A stretch of 27,892 bases of DNA from positions 1-27,892 of the forward strand of contig CAWGYT010000028.1 of the NCBI GenBank assembly GCA_963826795.1. Reading direction: 5' to 3'. The position numbers and the translations under genes are program-made. Of this stretch, positions 7,273 to 15,835 are shown piece by piece. The notes under the pieces are model-generated. The model was not told the DNA's origin and ran no database searches. It saw nothing but the letters and a program-made list of their open reading frames with translations. The DNA is from CAWGYT01 sp963826795. Lineage in GTDB: Bacteria; Planctomycetota; Planctomycetia; Pirellulales; Pirellulaceae. Each line of letters starts with the position of its first letter. Within the stretch, counting starts at the first letter, position 1.

Positions 7273-9451
7273 ATGAGTGAGCTATCGAAACAAACGAGCC
7301 CCGATCCTCAGGCGGCGGCGCTGGTCGTCTTGGACGTTTTTGCCCAGGCGGCCAATTTAAGCTTCGACCGTCTGCTGGCAGCCCGCGTGCTGGGGGAGGT
7401 CCAGCGGGCGATTCCCGGGGACGACGCGACGGCGTGGGCCCGGCGGTTGGTGGAGGTCGGCGAGAGTCTGGACCTGCGGATTCGCAGTATCGAGTGCCCC
7501 TTGAGTGACGTGCTGGTTTTTGCCCAGCAGCAGATCCCGGTGGCGATGTGTCAGGAAGCCCAAGGCGGGTTGCGGTGGATCCTGATCTCCGAGGCTCGCA
7601 ACAATTCCGTGCGTCTGGTCAGCACCGAGAATCGCAACCAAGCGCGCTGGATTTCGATGGGAGCGTTGTTGAAGATGCTGGGCACTTCCGATGACGACGC
7701 GTCAGTCCGCTGGGTCGTGGGTCAACCGGCGCTGGCCTGCGAGCCGGCATCCAGCCGAAGTGACACCGCGGATCACGAGCATCCGTCGCCGTTGGGCCGC
7801 CTGTTTGGCCTGATCCGTCCCGAGCGAAGTGATATCGGGGCTGTCATTGTCTTTTCGATCGTGGTCGGCATCCTGGCACTCGCGTCACCCATTGCCGTCG
7901 AGGCGCTCGTCAACACCGTCGCCTTCGGCCGGTACCTTCAGCCGGTGATTATCTTGGCCTTGATGTTGTTGACCTTTCTGGGATTTGCCGCGGCGATTCG
8001 AGCGCTGAACACGTACGTCGTCGAAATCATCCAGCGGCGTCTTTTCGTCCGCGTGGTCGAGGACCTGGCCTACCGGCTGCCTCGGGTGGAGCAGGCGGCG
8101 TTGGATGGTCAGTACGGCCCGGAGCTGACCAACCGATTCTTTGACGTCGTCACGGTGCAGAAGGTGACAGCGGCGCTGTTGCTGGATGGGATTGCGATCG
8201 TGCTTCAGACGGTCATCGGGATGGCGGTGTTGGCCTTCTATCATCCGTTCTTGCTGGGTTTCGACTTCGCCCTGCTGGTGTCCATCGCGTTTGCAATTTT
8301 CGTGCTGGGGCGTGGGGCGGTAAAAACGGCCGTCAAGGAATCGAAAGTCAAGTACGCGGTGGCCGCCTGGATGGAGGAACTGACACGCAATCCCACGGCC
8401 TTCAAGATGCATGGCGGAATGAATCTTGCGCTGGAACGGGCGGACAAGTTGGCGGTCGACTATTTGGATGCGCGAAAGAAGCACTTCCGAATTGTTCTGC
8501 GTCAGATTGTCTTCGCCTTGGTGCTGCAGGCCGTCGCCGCCACCGCCCTGTTGGGATTGGGCGGCTGGCTGGTGATCATGGGCGAATTGACGCTGGGGCA
8601 ATTGGTCGCCGCCGAGCTGATCGTGATGATGATTGTCGGTTCCTTCGCCAAGCTGGGCAAGCATATGGAGAGCTTCTACGATTTGCTGGCAAGCGTGGAC
8701 AAGCTCGGGATTGCTGTTCGACTTGCCGGTCGAATCTCGCAACAAGCTGTTCCACCTCCGCGACGACACCGCGGCGACCGTCTTGGCGGACCAGTTGAGC
8801 TATCGATACGGAGCGACCACCGTGCTGGGGGGACTCTCGTTTGAGTTGGAAGCCGGTGAGCGGGTTGGGTTGTCGGGACCTGCGGGAGCGGGCAAGTCGA
8901 CGCTGATCGACCTCCTGAGCGGGATGCGGAAGCCGCAGGGCGGACACGTCGAGATCGAGGGAATCGATCTGCGTGAGCTCCGGCCGGATTCGTTGCGGGA
9001 CCACATCGCGCTCTCACGCGGCGTGGAGATCTTCCACGGCACGATCGCAGAGAACATTCATTTGCACCGTCCCCAGATCAACGCACGCGACATCCGCGAC
9101 GCGTTGGACGCCGTGGGACTGCTGGAAGGCGTGCTCAAGATGCCGGAAGGGCTCAACACGCTACTCCAGTCGGATGGCAAACCCCTCTCTTCCAGCCAGG
9201 CCCAACGGCTGATGCTCGCCCGAGCGATCGCGGGTCGCCCGCAACTGCTGCTGATCGACGGGTCGCTGGACGGACTGAGCGGCGAGGTCCTGTCCCACGT
9301 GATGCAGGGCCTGACGACACCTGAGCGGCGCTGGACGCTCGTGATCGCCACGAACCGCCAAGAGATCCTGGAAGCCTGTGACCGGGTGATTTCCCTGGTC
9401 CCCGAGAATCCTGCCAATTCGACGTCGGATGCCGGAATCGAGTCGCACTGA
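7273..9451 (+). CDS. Type I secretion-like ABC exporter with degenerate ATPase (reading frame broken by one base)
   Basis: A ~726-residue protein once one extra G in the GGG run at 8707-8709 is ignored. That change joins KLG to LLFDLPVESRNKLFHL; without it the frame runs into nonsense and stops at 8844. Residues ~10-165 look like a non-catalytic C39-peptidase-like domain (no clear Cys-His pair). The membrane domain (~185-470) has segments such as GAVIVFSIVVGILALASPIA and FLLGFDFALLVSIAFAIFVL. In the nucleotide-binding domain, Walker A GPAGAGKST (~533) is intact, but the Q-loop reads ALSRGVEIFHG (Gln lost), the signature is LSSSQ instead of LSGGQ, Walker B is LLLIDG (catalytic Glu replaced by Gly) and the H-loop is IATNRQE (His lost). 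It should bind ATP but hydrolyse it poorly. The HlyD partner starts 19 bp later. Confidence 0.85.
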
Positions 9452-9470
9452 TTGAAGGTAGAGAACGATT

Positions 9471-10829
9471 ATGCCGATCAAGACAAAGAATCCGCCTGGA
9501 TCGTTTGATCCCAAGGCCCGTCAACGACTGCCCGCCTTCCGCCTGGTCCAATCGTCGCGCACGATTCGGCGGATGGCCAATGTGATGTTCGTGCTGCTGA
9601 TTCTCTCCGTCTTGGGCATGGCATTTCTGCCCTGGCAACAATCCGCTCGAGGCACCGGGAAAGTGGTCGCATTTGTACCGCAAGAGCGTCAGCAGACGGT
9701 GAAATCCCCGGTCAAGGGAGTGGTCGCTCGTTTGGCCGAAGGGCTGGTCGAGGGGAAGCAAGTTCGTCGCGGCGATTTCATCGTCGAGATTCAGCCTCAG
9801 GCCGCGAATCTGGTGGATCAGTTGGGCGCTCAGCTACGCGATCTCGAGACCAAGATGGCGACGGCCGAAGCGAAAGCCGAGGTCTACGCCCAAAATGTGA
9901 TCGACTTTACGGCTGCCAAGCAAGCGGCAGTGGACGGGGCGGAACAGATGGTGTTTGCGGCCCAAGCCAAGCTGGACGCGAAACGCAAGTCCTTGCAGGG
10001 CTATCAGGCCAAAGAGTTGCAGGCCCGGCTGAACTACGAACGGCAAGCGGGACTGGGCGAGCAGGGCTTTATTCCTGAGAAGGAGATTGAGAAATTCAAG
10101 AAGGATCTGGACGTCGCGGTGGCCGACCGCGAGGCGGCGGAAAACGACGTGACCGGCGCCGAGAAAGAACTCTCGGCCAAAGGGCATGAATTGGAACAGA
10201 AGCGTCGCGAAGCCCAGACCAAGATCGACTATGCCCGAGCGATGAAGGCCGATGCCGAGGGGCAAGCGGCCACGGTCCAGAAGGAGATGCGGGATCTGCA
10301 AATCAAGCTGTCGGAACTCGAGCGGCTGGATATCAAAGCGCCGCGTGACGGGACGATCCTGCGAATGCCGATTTTCGAACGCGGACAGGTCATCAAGGAG
10401 GGGGACGATCTGTTCACGATTGTTCCGGAAACGGTCGACCGCGCCGTCGAGCTGTGGATTCCCGGCAATGACATTCCTTTGATCCACACCGGAGATCACG
10501 TTCGCCTCCAGTTCGAAGGTTGGCCCGCCGTGCAGTTTGTGGGCTGGCCCTCGGTGGCGGTCGGGACGTTCGGAGGCAACGTCGTCGCGTTGGACGCGAC
10601 CGACAATGGCAAAGGACAGTTTCGAGTCTTGGTTAAGCCTGACGGTGAACAGGAATGGCCCTCGGATATGTATCTTCGCCAGGGCGTCCGCGCCAATGGC
10701 TGGGTGATTCTTCAGCGAGTGCGATTGGGGTACGAGATCTGGCGACAATTAAACGGTTTCCCGCCGGTGATCGCGAAGGATGAACCCAAAGACGACGATA
10801 AGCAAAAGAAAGTCAAGCTACCAAAATGA
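9471..10829 (+). CDS. HlyD-family periplasmic adaptor (membrane fusion protein)
   Basis: A 452-residue protein with one N-terminal membrane anchor (~residues 36-54, NVMFVLLILSVLGMAFLPW). It is followed by the first half of a lipoyl domain (QTVKSPVKGVVARLAEGLVE, ~75-110) and a long alpha-helical hairpin (~115-280, rich in Lys/Glu/Ala). The second lipoyl half follows (LDIKAPRDGTILRMPIFERG, ~283-325), then a beta-barrel region ending KLPK. In type I systems this protein joins the inner-membrane ABC exporter to the outer-membrane channel. AAGGTAGAG upstream supports ATG 9471. Its TGA overlaps the next gene's ATG as ATGA (10826-10829), so the two are translationally coupled. The reading frame is intact, unlike its two neighbours. 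Confidence 0.92.
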   Translation: MPIKTKNPPGSFDPKARQRLPAFRLVQSSRTIRRMANVMFVLLILSVLGMAFLPWQQSARGTGKVVAFVPQERQQTVKSPVKGVVARLAEGLVEGKQVRRGDFIVEIQPQAANLVDQLGAQLRDLETKMATAEAKAEVYAQNVIDFTAAKQAAVDGAEQMVFAAQAKLDAKRKSLQGYQAKELQARLNYERQAGLGEQGFIPEKEIEKFKKDLDVAVADREAAENDVTGAEKELSAKGHELEQKRREAQTKIDYARAMKADAEGQAATVQKEMRDLQIKLSELERLDIKAPRDGTILRMPIFERGQVIKEGDDLFTIVPETVDRAVELWIPGNDIPLIHTGDHVRLQFEGWPAVQFVGWPSVAVGTFGGNVVALDATDNGKGQFRVLVKPDGEQEWPSDMYLRQGVRANGWVILQRVRLGYEIWRQLNGFPPVIAKDEPKDDDKQKKVKLPK

Positions 10830-12569
10830 ACTGCCAAGGATGGTGGCTCGGGTCCGCCCTGACACTCGGTCTGCTTAGTTTCGGCTGTCGCCAGCCGGAG
10901 AAGCAGCTGGTGTTGTCTCCCGCCGTCAAGCGACTGCCAAGCCTGACCGCCGAACCGCTTCCGAAGGCCGCCGGGCCAAGCCAAAGCCATTTCGACGCCG
11001 CCGCTGCCGCTGCCGCTGCCGCTGCTGAAGGTGGTTCGCCCGTGCCTGACGACTCCGCCCCAACTCGACTGGTCAGCTGGCAAAGCGCCTCGGACGTTCC
11101 CGCAGCTCGCGAAAGCGAAGCCTTGCCTGTGCCCCCGACCGATGCCGCGAAGTTGCCGCCGCCCCTGCCGGATCTGGATCTGGAGACCGGTCAGCCCCTC
11201 GAGTCCGGCGCCGAGACGGTGGATGTCCCACCCTTGTCCGTCGACGATGTGCTCGCCTCCGTCGTGAACCATTATCCGCTGCTCCAAGTGGCCCTGCGAG
11301 AACGGCAAATCACGTCGGGCAAGGAGGTCGCGTCCCTGGGCCAATTCGATACGGGCTTCAAGGGATATAGCCTCGCAGAGCCGCTGGGCTTTTATAAGAA
11401 CTATCGTTCGCTGATGTTGATCGACCAACCGCTCACCAACAACGGCGGCAAGGTGATTGGTGGCTACAAACTTGGTCATGGTTCCTTCCAGCCCTGGTAC
11501 GGGGAACGCGAAACGAACGAAGGCGGCGAACTGGCATTGGGCTTCGAATACTCGCTCTGGCAGAATCGAGCGATTGACAAACGCCGCGCGGCCTACTATC
11601 AGGCGCGGTTGGAACGTTTGGCGGCGGATCCCGCGATTCAATCCCAATGGCTCGGCTTTTCGCAAGCCGCTGCCGAAACGTACTGGGCCTGGGTCGCCTC
11701 GGGGCTTTCCTATCAGGCCCAGCAACGATTGCTTGACTTGGCACTGGAACGATCCGCACAAATCGCCGAACGCATCCGACGTGGCGACCTGGCCGAGATC
11801 GCCGATATCGACAACCAACGCTTCATCGCCGCGCGAGAAACCAAACTGATTGAGCGGCAGCGGAAATTCCAACAGTCCGCGATCAAACTGTCGCTGTTCC
11901 TTCGAGCGGACGATGGCACGCCCTATGTGCCGGGCATCGAGCGATCGCCGGATGACTTTCCGGAAATCCGCCCAGTCAAGCGGGAACAATTCAACGCCGA
12001 CGTCGAAGTCGCCTTGGCCGCTCGACCCGAACTGGCCGAGTTGGACTTTCAGATTCGAGGGGCGCTCGTTGAGTTGAATCAGGCTCGCAATCTGGTGCAG
12101 CCCAAGTTGGACGCCACGTTTCTCGCCGCCAAAGACGTCGGCCGGCCGGCCAGTTCCAAGGGCGACAAAACCCCGTTTCAACTCGAAGCAGGCGTGCTGG
12201 CCGAGGTGCCTCTGCAGCGGCGCGAGGCCCGCGGAAAGATGCGCCGCGGAAGGCAAGCTGGCGCAGTTGAGGGCGAAGCGAGAATTCGTGGCCAACAAGA
12301 CGGTGGCCGCCGTCGAAGACGTCTATTCCGCCTTGATCGCGGCCTCCGAGGGAGCCGAACGGGCGTTGACTAACTTTCAATTAGCCCAGCGGTCGCTCAC
12401 GCTGGGACGTCAAGCCTTTCAGGCCGGAGACATCGATCTGATCGAGCTGAATATCTACGAGCAAGCCGTGAATGACGCGGAGATCATCTGGATCGACGCC
12501 CGCGCCGCCTTCTTCTCGGCCCGCGCCGCGTACGATGCGGTCCTGGTCCGTAACCCGCTCCCGCTGTGA
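10826..12569 (+). CDS. TolC-like outer-membrane efflux protein (reading frame broken near 12243)
   Basis: A ~580-residue protein of the outer membrane factor family. The N-terminus resembles a lipoprotein signal (WWLGSALTLGLLSFGC). An Ala/Pro-rich linker with a ten-Ala tract follows, then the TolC domain from ~residue 135 (LSVDDVLASVVNHYPLLQVA) with helical repeats such as AETYWAWVASGLSYQAQQRL and AQIAERIRRGDLAEIADIDN. As sequenced, the frame fails after EVPLQRREARGKM and would stop at 12373. It resumes in another frame with GKLAQLRAKREFVANKTVAA and ends IWIDARAAFFSARAAYDAVL...NPLPL at a TGA at 12567-12569. One surplus C, or loss of GC, in GCGCCGCGG near 12241-12249 explains the break. It should be the exit channel for the ABC-HlyD pair. 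Confidence 0.85.
10996..11027 (+). repeat. GCCGCT hexanucleotide run encoding poly-Ala
   Basis: A run of GCC/GCT codons encodes ten consecutive Ala in the linker of the TolC-like protein. Units are multiples of three, so length changes would keep the frame. Confidence 0.75.
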
Positions 12570-12581
12570 CGCCGTCGCTGG

Positions 12582-12758
12582 GGTTGACCACAGAGGCACA
12601 GAGGGCACAGAGGGAAGGGGCGGGCACAGGTCGGCGGTTGGTGCGATTTTGGGGTTTTGCGTGTTCCGCCAGGGCGGAACACGCAAAACCCCAAAATCGC
12701 ACCAACATCCCCTGCCAAGCCCTGACCCTCTGTGCCCTCTGTGCCTCTGTGGTCAACC
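12582..12758. repeat. Double-palindrome element, copy 1
   Basis: The outer arms 12582-12614 and 12726-12758 are a perfect 33-bp inverted repeat starting GGTTGACCACAGAGGCACAG, built of CACAGAGG-like units. Inside, 12637-12670 and 12673-12706 form a second perfect 34-bp inverted repeat around a 2-nt loop. Spacers of 22 and 19 nt between stems are not complementary and give the element an orientation. It starts 12 bp after the TolC-like stop and ends 31 bp before the acetylesterase stop on the opposite strand, so it could terminate both transcripts. A second copy in the same orientation is at 14469-14641. It resembles non-coding MITE/REP-type elements; no transposase is encoded. Confidence 0.92.
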
Positions 12759-12792
12759 ACCTCCGGTCAACCAGCTGCGGCCAACCACCTCA
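12751..12792. repeat. Three imperfect 14-bp tandem repeats
   Basis: GGTCAACCACCTCC, GGTCAACCAGCTGC and GGCCAACCACCTCA follow head to tail. The first overlaps the end of the palindromic element and the last overlaps the acetylesterase stop codon (TCA at 12790-12792 on the + strand). They may have arisen by slippage when the element arrived. Confidence 0.6.
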
Positions 12793-14372
12793 GCGGCTGT
12801 CGGCGGTGACACCGGGCCAGTCGTCCGTGCGGAATGGGGTGACCGGTAATCCCTCGCTGCTGTAGAGATTGCAGACGGGATTGTCGGCCCACGCATAACG
12901 CACCGCCACGGGTTCCGCGACGGCGTCACTCGACACCGTCACGCGACCGTCTTTTTCGATTTGGGCCCGGGCGGGGTGCCACTGATGATCGGCCCCAGCA
13001 ATCGTGAACCCTTGCACATCTCGATCGTCGACCGTGCGGAGTCCGCCACCGATCTGCTGAAACGTCAGAATCGCCTTGCCATCTTGCACTTCCATTGAGG
13101 CATAGCGCGGGCTTCGGTGTGCGACTTGCAGCTCATAGTCCTGGGCCAACGCCAATCGTGCCAGCCGCTTGCCGACCTCCAGCTTGTTACGTGGATGGAT
13201 GTCCGCGGCTTCGCCCAAATCGATGATCACGGCTTCGCCCGTGTGGGGCAGTGCGTCCAGCGTCATCGTCTGCGCCTCTCGCAGCTCGGCCCAATCGCTC
13301 TCAGCCGGCTCGGTCTTCACCTCTCGGAAATCCGCCAGCTGGACCCAGTAGAACGGGAAATCGCCCTGCTGCCAGGCATCCCGCCAGTTCTGAATCATCC
13401 GCGGAAACAGGTCGCGATATTGATAAGCTCGGCCCGCATTCGACTCGCCCTGGTACCAGATGACGCCCCGGATCGCGAACGGAATGATCGGCTCGACTCG
13501 ACCGTTGAACAGGTTTTCCGGCCGGTGCTGAGTTACCATCGGACTGTTCGGGCGAGCTGGCTGGCGTGGAACCTCCGTGCCGGCTTTGCGAGCTGCGATT
13601 GCCTCGTCTTCCCACTTCAGCAACGCCGCCTCGTAGGCGGCATATGCGTCCCGGAGTTCGGGATTGGATTCCGTTTCCTTCCAACGCTCCATCAGCGGTT
13701 CGTACATCGCCCCGGCTTGCTCCAACCGCTCTCGTTCCACCCAGGCCTCGCAGGACGAGCCGCCCCAGGCATTGTCGATCAGCCCGATCGGAACATCCAG
13801 GATCTGCTGCAGTTGCTCACCAAAGAAATATCCAACGGCTGAAAACTCGCCGACCGTTTGAGGCGAGCAGACTTGCCACGCTCCCTCGAAATCCTGCAGC
13901 GGCTTTTGGACTCCCGCGTTCTCGATCGTCAACAGGCGAATGGACGGTTCCTTGGCCGCGGCGATCGTGAGCTCCGAGTTCCACGACGCGCTGACGGGCC
14001 ATTGCATGTTCGACTGCCCCGAACACACCCAGACCTCGCCCACCAGAACGTCCTCAATCGCAATGCGATTGCTTGCCTCGACGACCAGCGTGCCCGGCTC
14101 ATGACTTGCCGACAGGGCGCCAGCGTCACTTGCCAATGCCCCTCGGCATCCGCCGTCGCGGATTGCGTCTGGCCCGCAAATACCACCGAGACTTTTTCGC
14201 CCGGATCTGCCCAGCCCCAGATCGGGACCTTCATTTCGCGCTGGAGCACCATGTGGTCCGTGAAGATGGACGGCAATGCAACAGCAGCCCTCGACACGTC
14301 GGTCCACGAGGTGAGAATCGCAACGAAACCGAGCCAAACAACGAAGCGGCGAGTGCCAAAACAACTGAACAT
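12790..14372 (-). CDS. Sialate O-acetylesterase-like SGNH hydrolase (reading frame broken by one base)
   Basis: A ~527-residue secreted esterase of the SASA family, which removes acetyl groups from sialic acids or other glycans. Its N-terminus is a signal peptide (RRFVVWLGFVAILTSWTDVSRA) followed by LPSIFTDHMVLQRE and VPIWGWADPGEKVSV, typical of the family. The nucleophile block is VCSGQSNMQW; later blocks are GVIWYQGESNAG and DIHPRNKLEVGKRL, which supply the oxyanion residues and the Asp/His of the active site. The frame breaks after HWQVTLAP: the CCC run at 14115-14117 (GGG on the + strand) needs one more C to give LSASHEPGTLVVEASNRIAI and join the catalytic domain. The long open frame upstream of the break in the catalytic frame is not protein-like. 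ATG 14372 is preceded by CGGAGA. It lies between two copies of the palindromic element. Confidence 0.88.
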
Positions 14373-14468
14373 CTGCGAGAGTCTCCGCGCTGGACGTGAG
14401 CCGATTAACCTGGAACCACGGAGTCGCAGTATAACGGACATTCAGTCGCTTTGCCTGCTTTGGCTGAA

Positions 14469-14641
14469 TTGACCACAGAGTCACAGAGGGCACAGAGGGA
14501 AGGGGCGGGCACAGGTCGGCGGGTGATGCGATTTCGGGGTTTTGCGTGTTCCGCCCGGGCGGAACACGCAAAACCCCGAAATCGCATCACCAACCCCTGC
14601 CGAGCCCTGACCCTCTGTGCCCTCTGTGACTCTGTGGTCAA
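14469..14641. repeat. Double-palindrome element, copy 2
   Basis: Same design and orientation as 12582-12758. The outer arms 14469-14499 and 14611-14641 are perfect over 31 bp, starting TTGACCACAGAGTCACAGAG. The inner part 14522-14591 is a perfect 70-bp palindrome with no loop, centred on CCGCCC/GGGCGG. It ends 11 bp after the stop codon of the CHRD gene (- strand) and lies ~97 bp upstream of the acetylesterase start. No clear target-site duplication is visible. Confidence 0.92.
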
Positions 14642-14652
14642 CCTCCCCGACC

Positions 14653-15516
14653 CTAGCGAGCCCGCCGTCTGCCGAGAAGCGCGACGGAGCCGAGCACGAG
14701 CAGCACCAAGGACTGAGGTTCCGGTACCTGCGCTCGGATCTCACCGGAGCCATTGTTCGCGGTGTGGATGTTGATGTAGGTCTGCCCGTCGAGCAGTCCC
14801 GCCAGTCCACTGGCGTCGAGCGTCCCCATGCCTGAGAACGAACCGTCCGTTCCGCCGCTAACCGTGAAGGGGATCAGGACTCCCGCCGTCGAGCCGGGGC
14901 CCGCCAAACCATGCAGATGCCCGGCCGCCACGTTGCTTGTCATGCCATTGTAGGTCCCTGAGACTTCGACCTGGCCGGAGCTCGAATCCACGACCAAGGT
15001 CGCTTGACCACTGGGGGTGGCTCCACCCAGTGTCGGGGCCGGCACGGATTGGCCGGGATCAAGCATGAGACTAAAGACCCGGATGTCGCTGTCGACGATC
15101 TGTCCCCGAATCTCGCCGGGGCCGTTGTTGGGCGTATGGATGTTGATGTAGGTCGAGCCCGCGAGCAGGCCCGCCAGGTTGCTGGAGCTGAGCGTACCGC
15201 CGCCGCTCAAACTGCCGCTGGTCGCCGAATCGATCGTCAGTGGCAGGATCACTCCCGCAGCGGAGCCCGGCGCGGCCAAGCCGTGAATGTGCGACGCGGT
15301 CGCGTTACTGGTGAGCCCCGTGAAGGTGCCGCTGACCGAGACGTCGCCTGTGATCGTGTTGACGCTCACCGCGGCCGTGCCGGATGGCGTTGCACCACCC
15401 AGGCTCGGCGCCGGAATCTCTTGGCCCGCGTCCAGCACCACGTTGTACTCGATTCCCCAAACGGTGGCCGCGGCAAGCCAACAAAAGCCGCTCAACAGCA
15501 AGGTGTTTTTCATCAT
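14653..15516 (-). CDS. Two-CHRD-domain protein with PEP-CTERM sorting signal
   Basis: A 287-residue exported protein. A signal peptide (NTLLLSGFCWLAAATVWG) is followed by two CHRD domains of ~115 residues. Each has the sequence AGQEIPAPSLGGATPSGTAA or GQSVPAPTLGGATPSGQA at its start, then ASHIHGLAAPGSAAGV or AGHLHGLAGPGSTAGV, then TYINIHTPNN/TYINIHTANN and a GEIR ending. The C-terminus is a PEP-CTERM tripartite signal: VPEPQSL, a hydrophobic stretch and GRRRAR, expected to be cleaved by an exosortase for export to the cell surface or matrix. I chose ATG 15516 because AGGAGA lies 7 nt upstream; ATG 15540 would place that ribosome site inside the gene. No exosortase gene is present in the window. 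The function of CHRD domains in bacteria is unknown. Confidence 0.9.
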   Translation of the reverse strand: MMKNTLLLSGFCWLAAATVWGIEYNVVLDAGQEIPAPSLGGATPSGTAAVSVNTITGDVSVSGTFTGLTSNATASHIHGLAAPGSAAGVILPLTIDSATSGSLSGGGTLSSSNLAGLLAGSTYINIHTPNNGPGEIRGQIVDSDIRVFSLMLDPGQSVPAPTLGGATPSGQATLVVDSSSGQVEVSGTYNGMTSNVAAGHLHGLAGPGSTAGVLIPFTVSGGTDGSFSGMGTLDASGLAGLLDGQTYINIHTANNGSGEIRAQVPEPQSLVLLVLGSVALLGRRRAR

Positions 15517-15835
15517 GAGAGTCTCTCCTGCTTGTGACATGTTGCGCCTCGTGTTCCGACCCGAATGCGCGTAAACCGCGAGGGGCGGCTCACCGCAAGC
15601 GTGTGCCGGGGCGGGGGCGAGTGCCCGCCCGTCCCGAAATGGATGTCGCTGACCTTCAAAGGGCTTGCGGCATTTTAGCCCGATCAGAAAAAAACGCGAC
15701 CCAATCCCCGCCGTGGAACGAATTCGGCGCGATTTTCGTCGCTTCGACGTCCGATGACGGGGAGGATCGGCGACCGGAACGAGCGGGTGTTGGTCGAAGG
15801 AGAAGGATTGGGGCCCACCCGCTGGCCGCGCGGAC
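15517..15835. other. Intergenic spacer (319 bp)
   Basis: This region lies downstream of the giant surface-protein gene and upstream of the CHRD gene, both on the - strand, so it should hold one's 3' end and the other's promoter. Apart from an A7 run (within CAGAAAAAAACGCG, ~15687-15700) I see no clear hairpin terminator, promoter or coding frame. Confidence 0.5.

Noticed and set aside
5783..14372. Programmed ribosomal frameshifting in four genes
   Set aside because: No slippery heptamers with downstream structure are seen, the shifts go in different directions, and the sites are ordinary G/C runs.
14373..14571. N-terminal extension of the acetylesterase catalytic frame through palindrome copy 2
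   Set aside because: The residues are unlike protein, and the real signal peptide is found in another frame starting at 14372, linked by a one-base correction.
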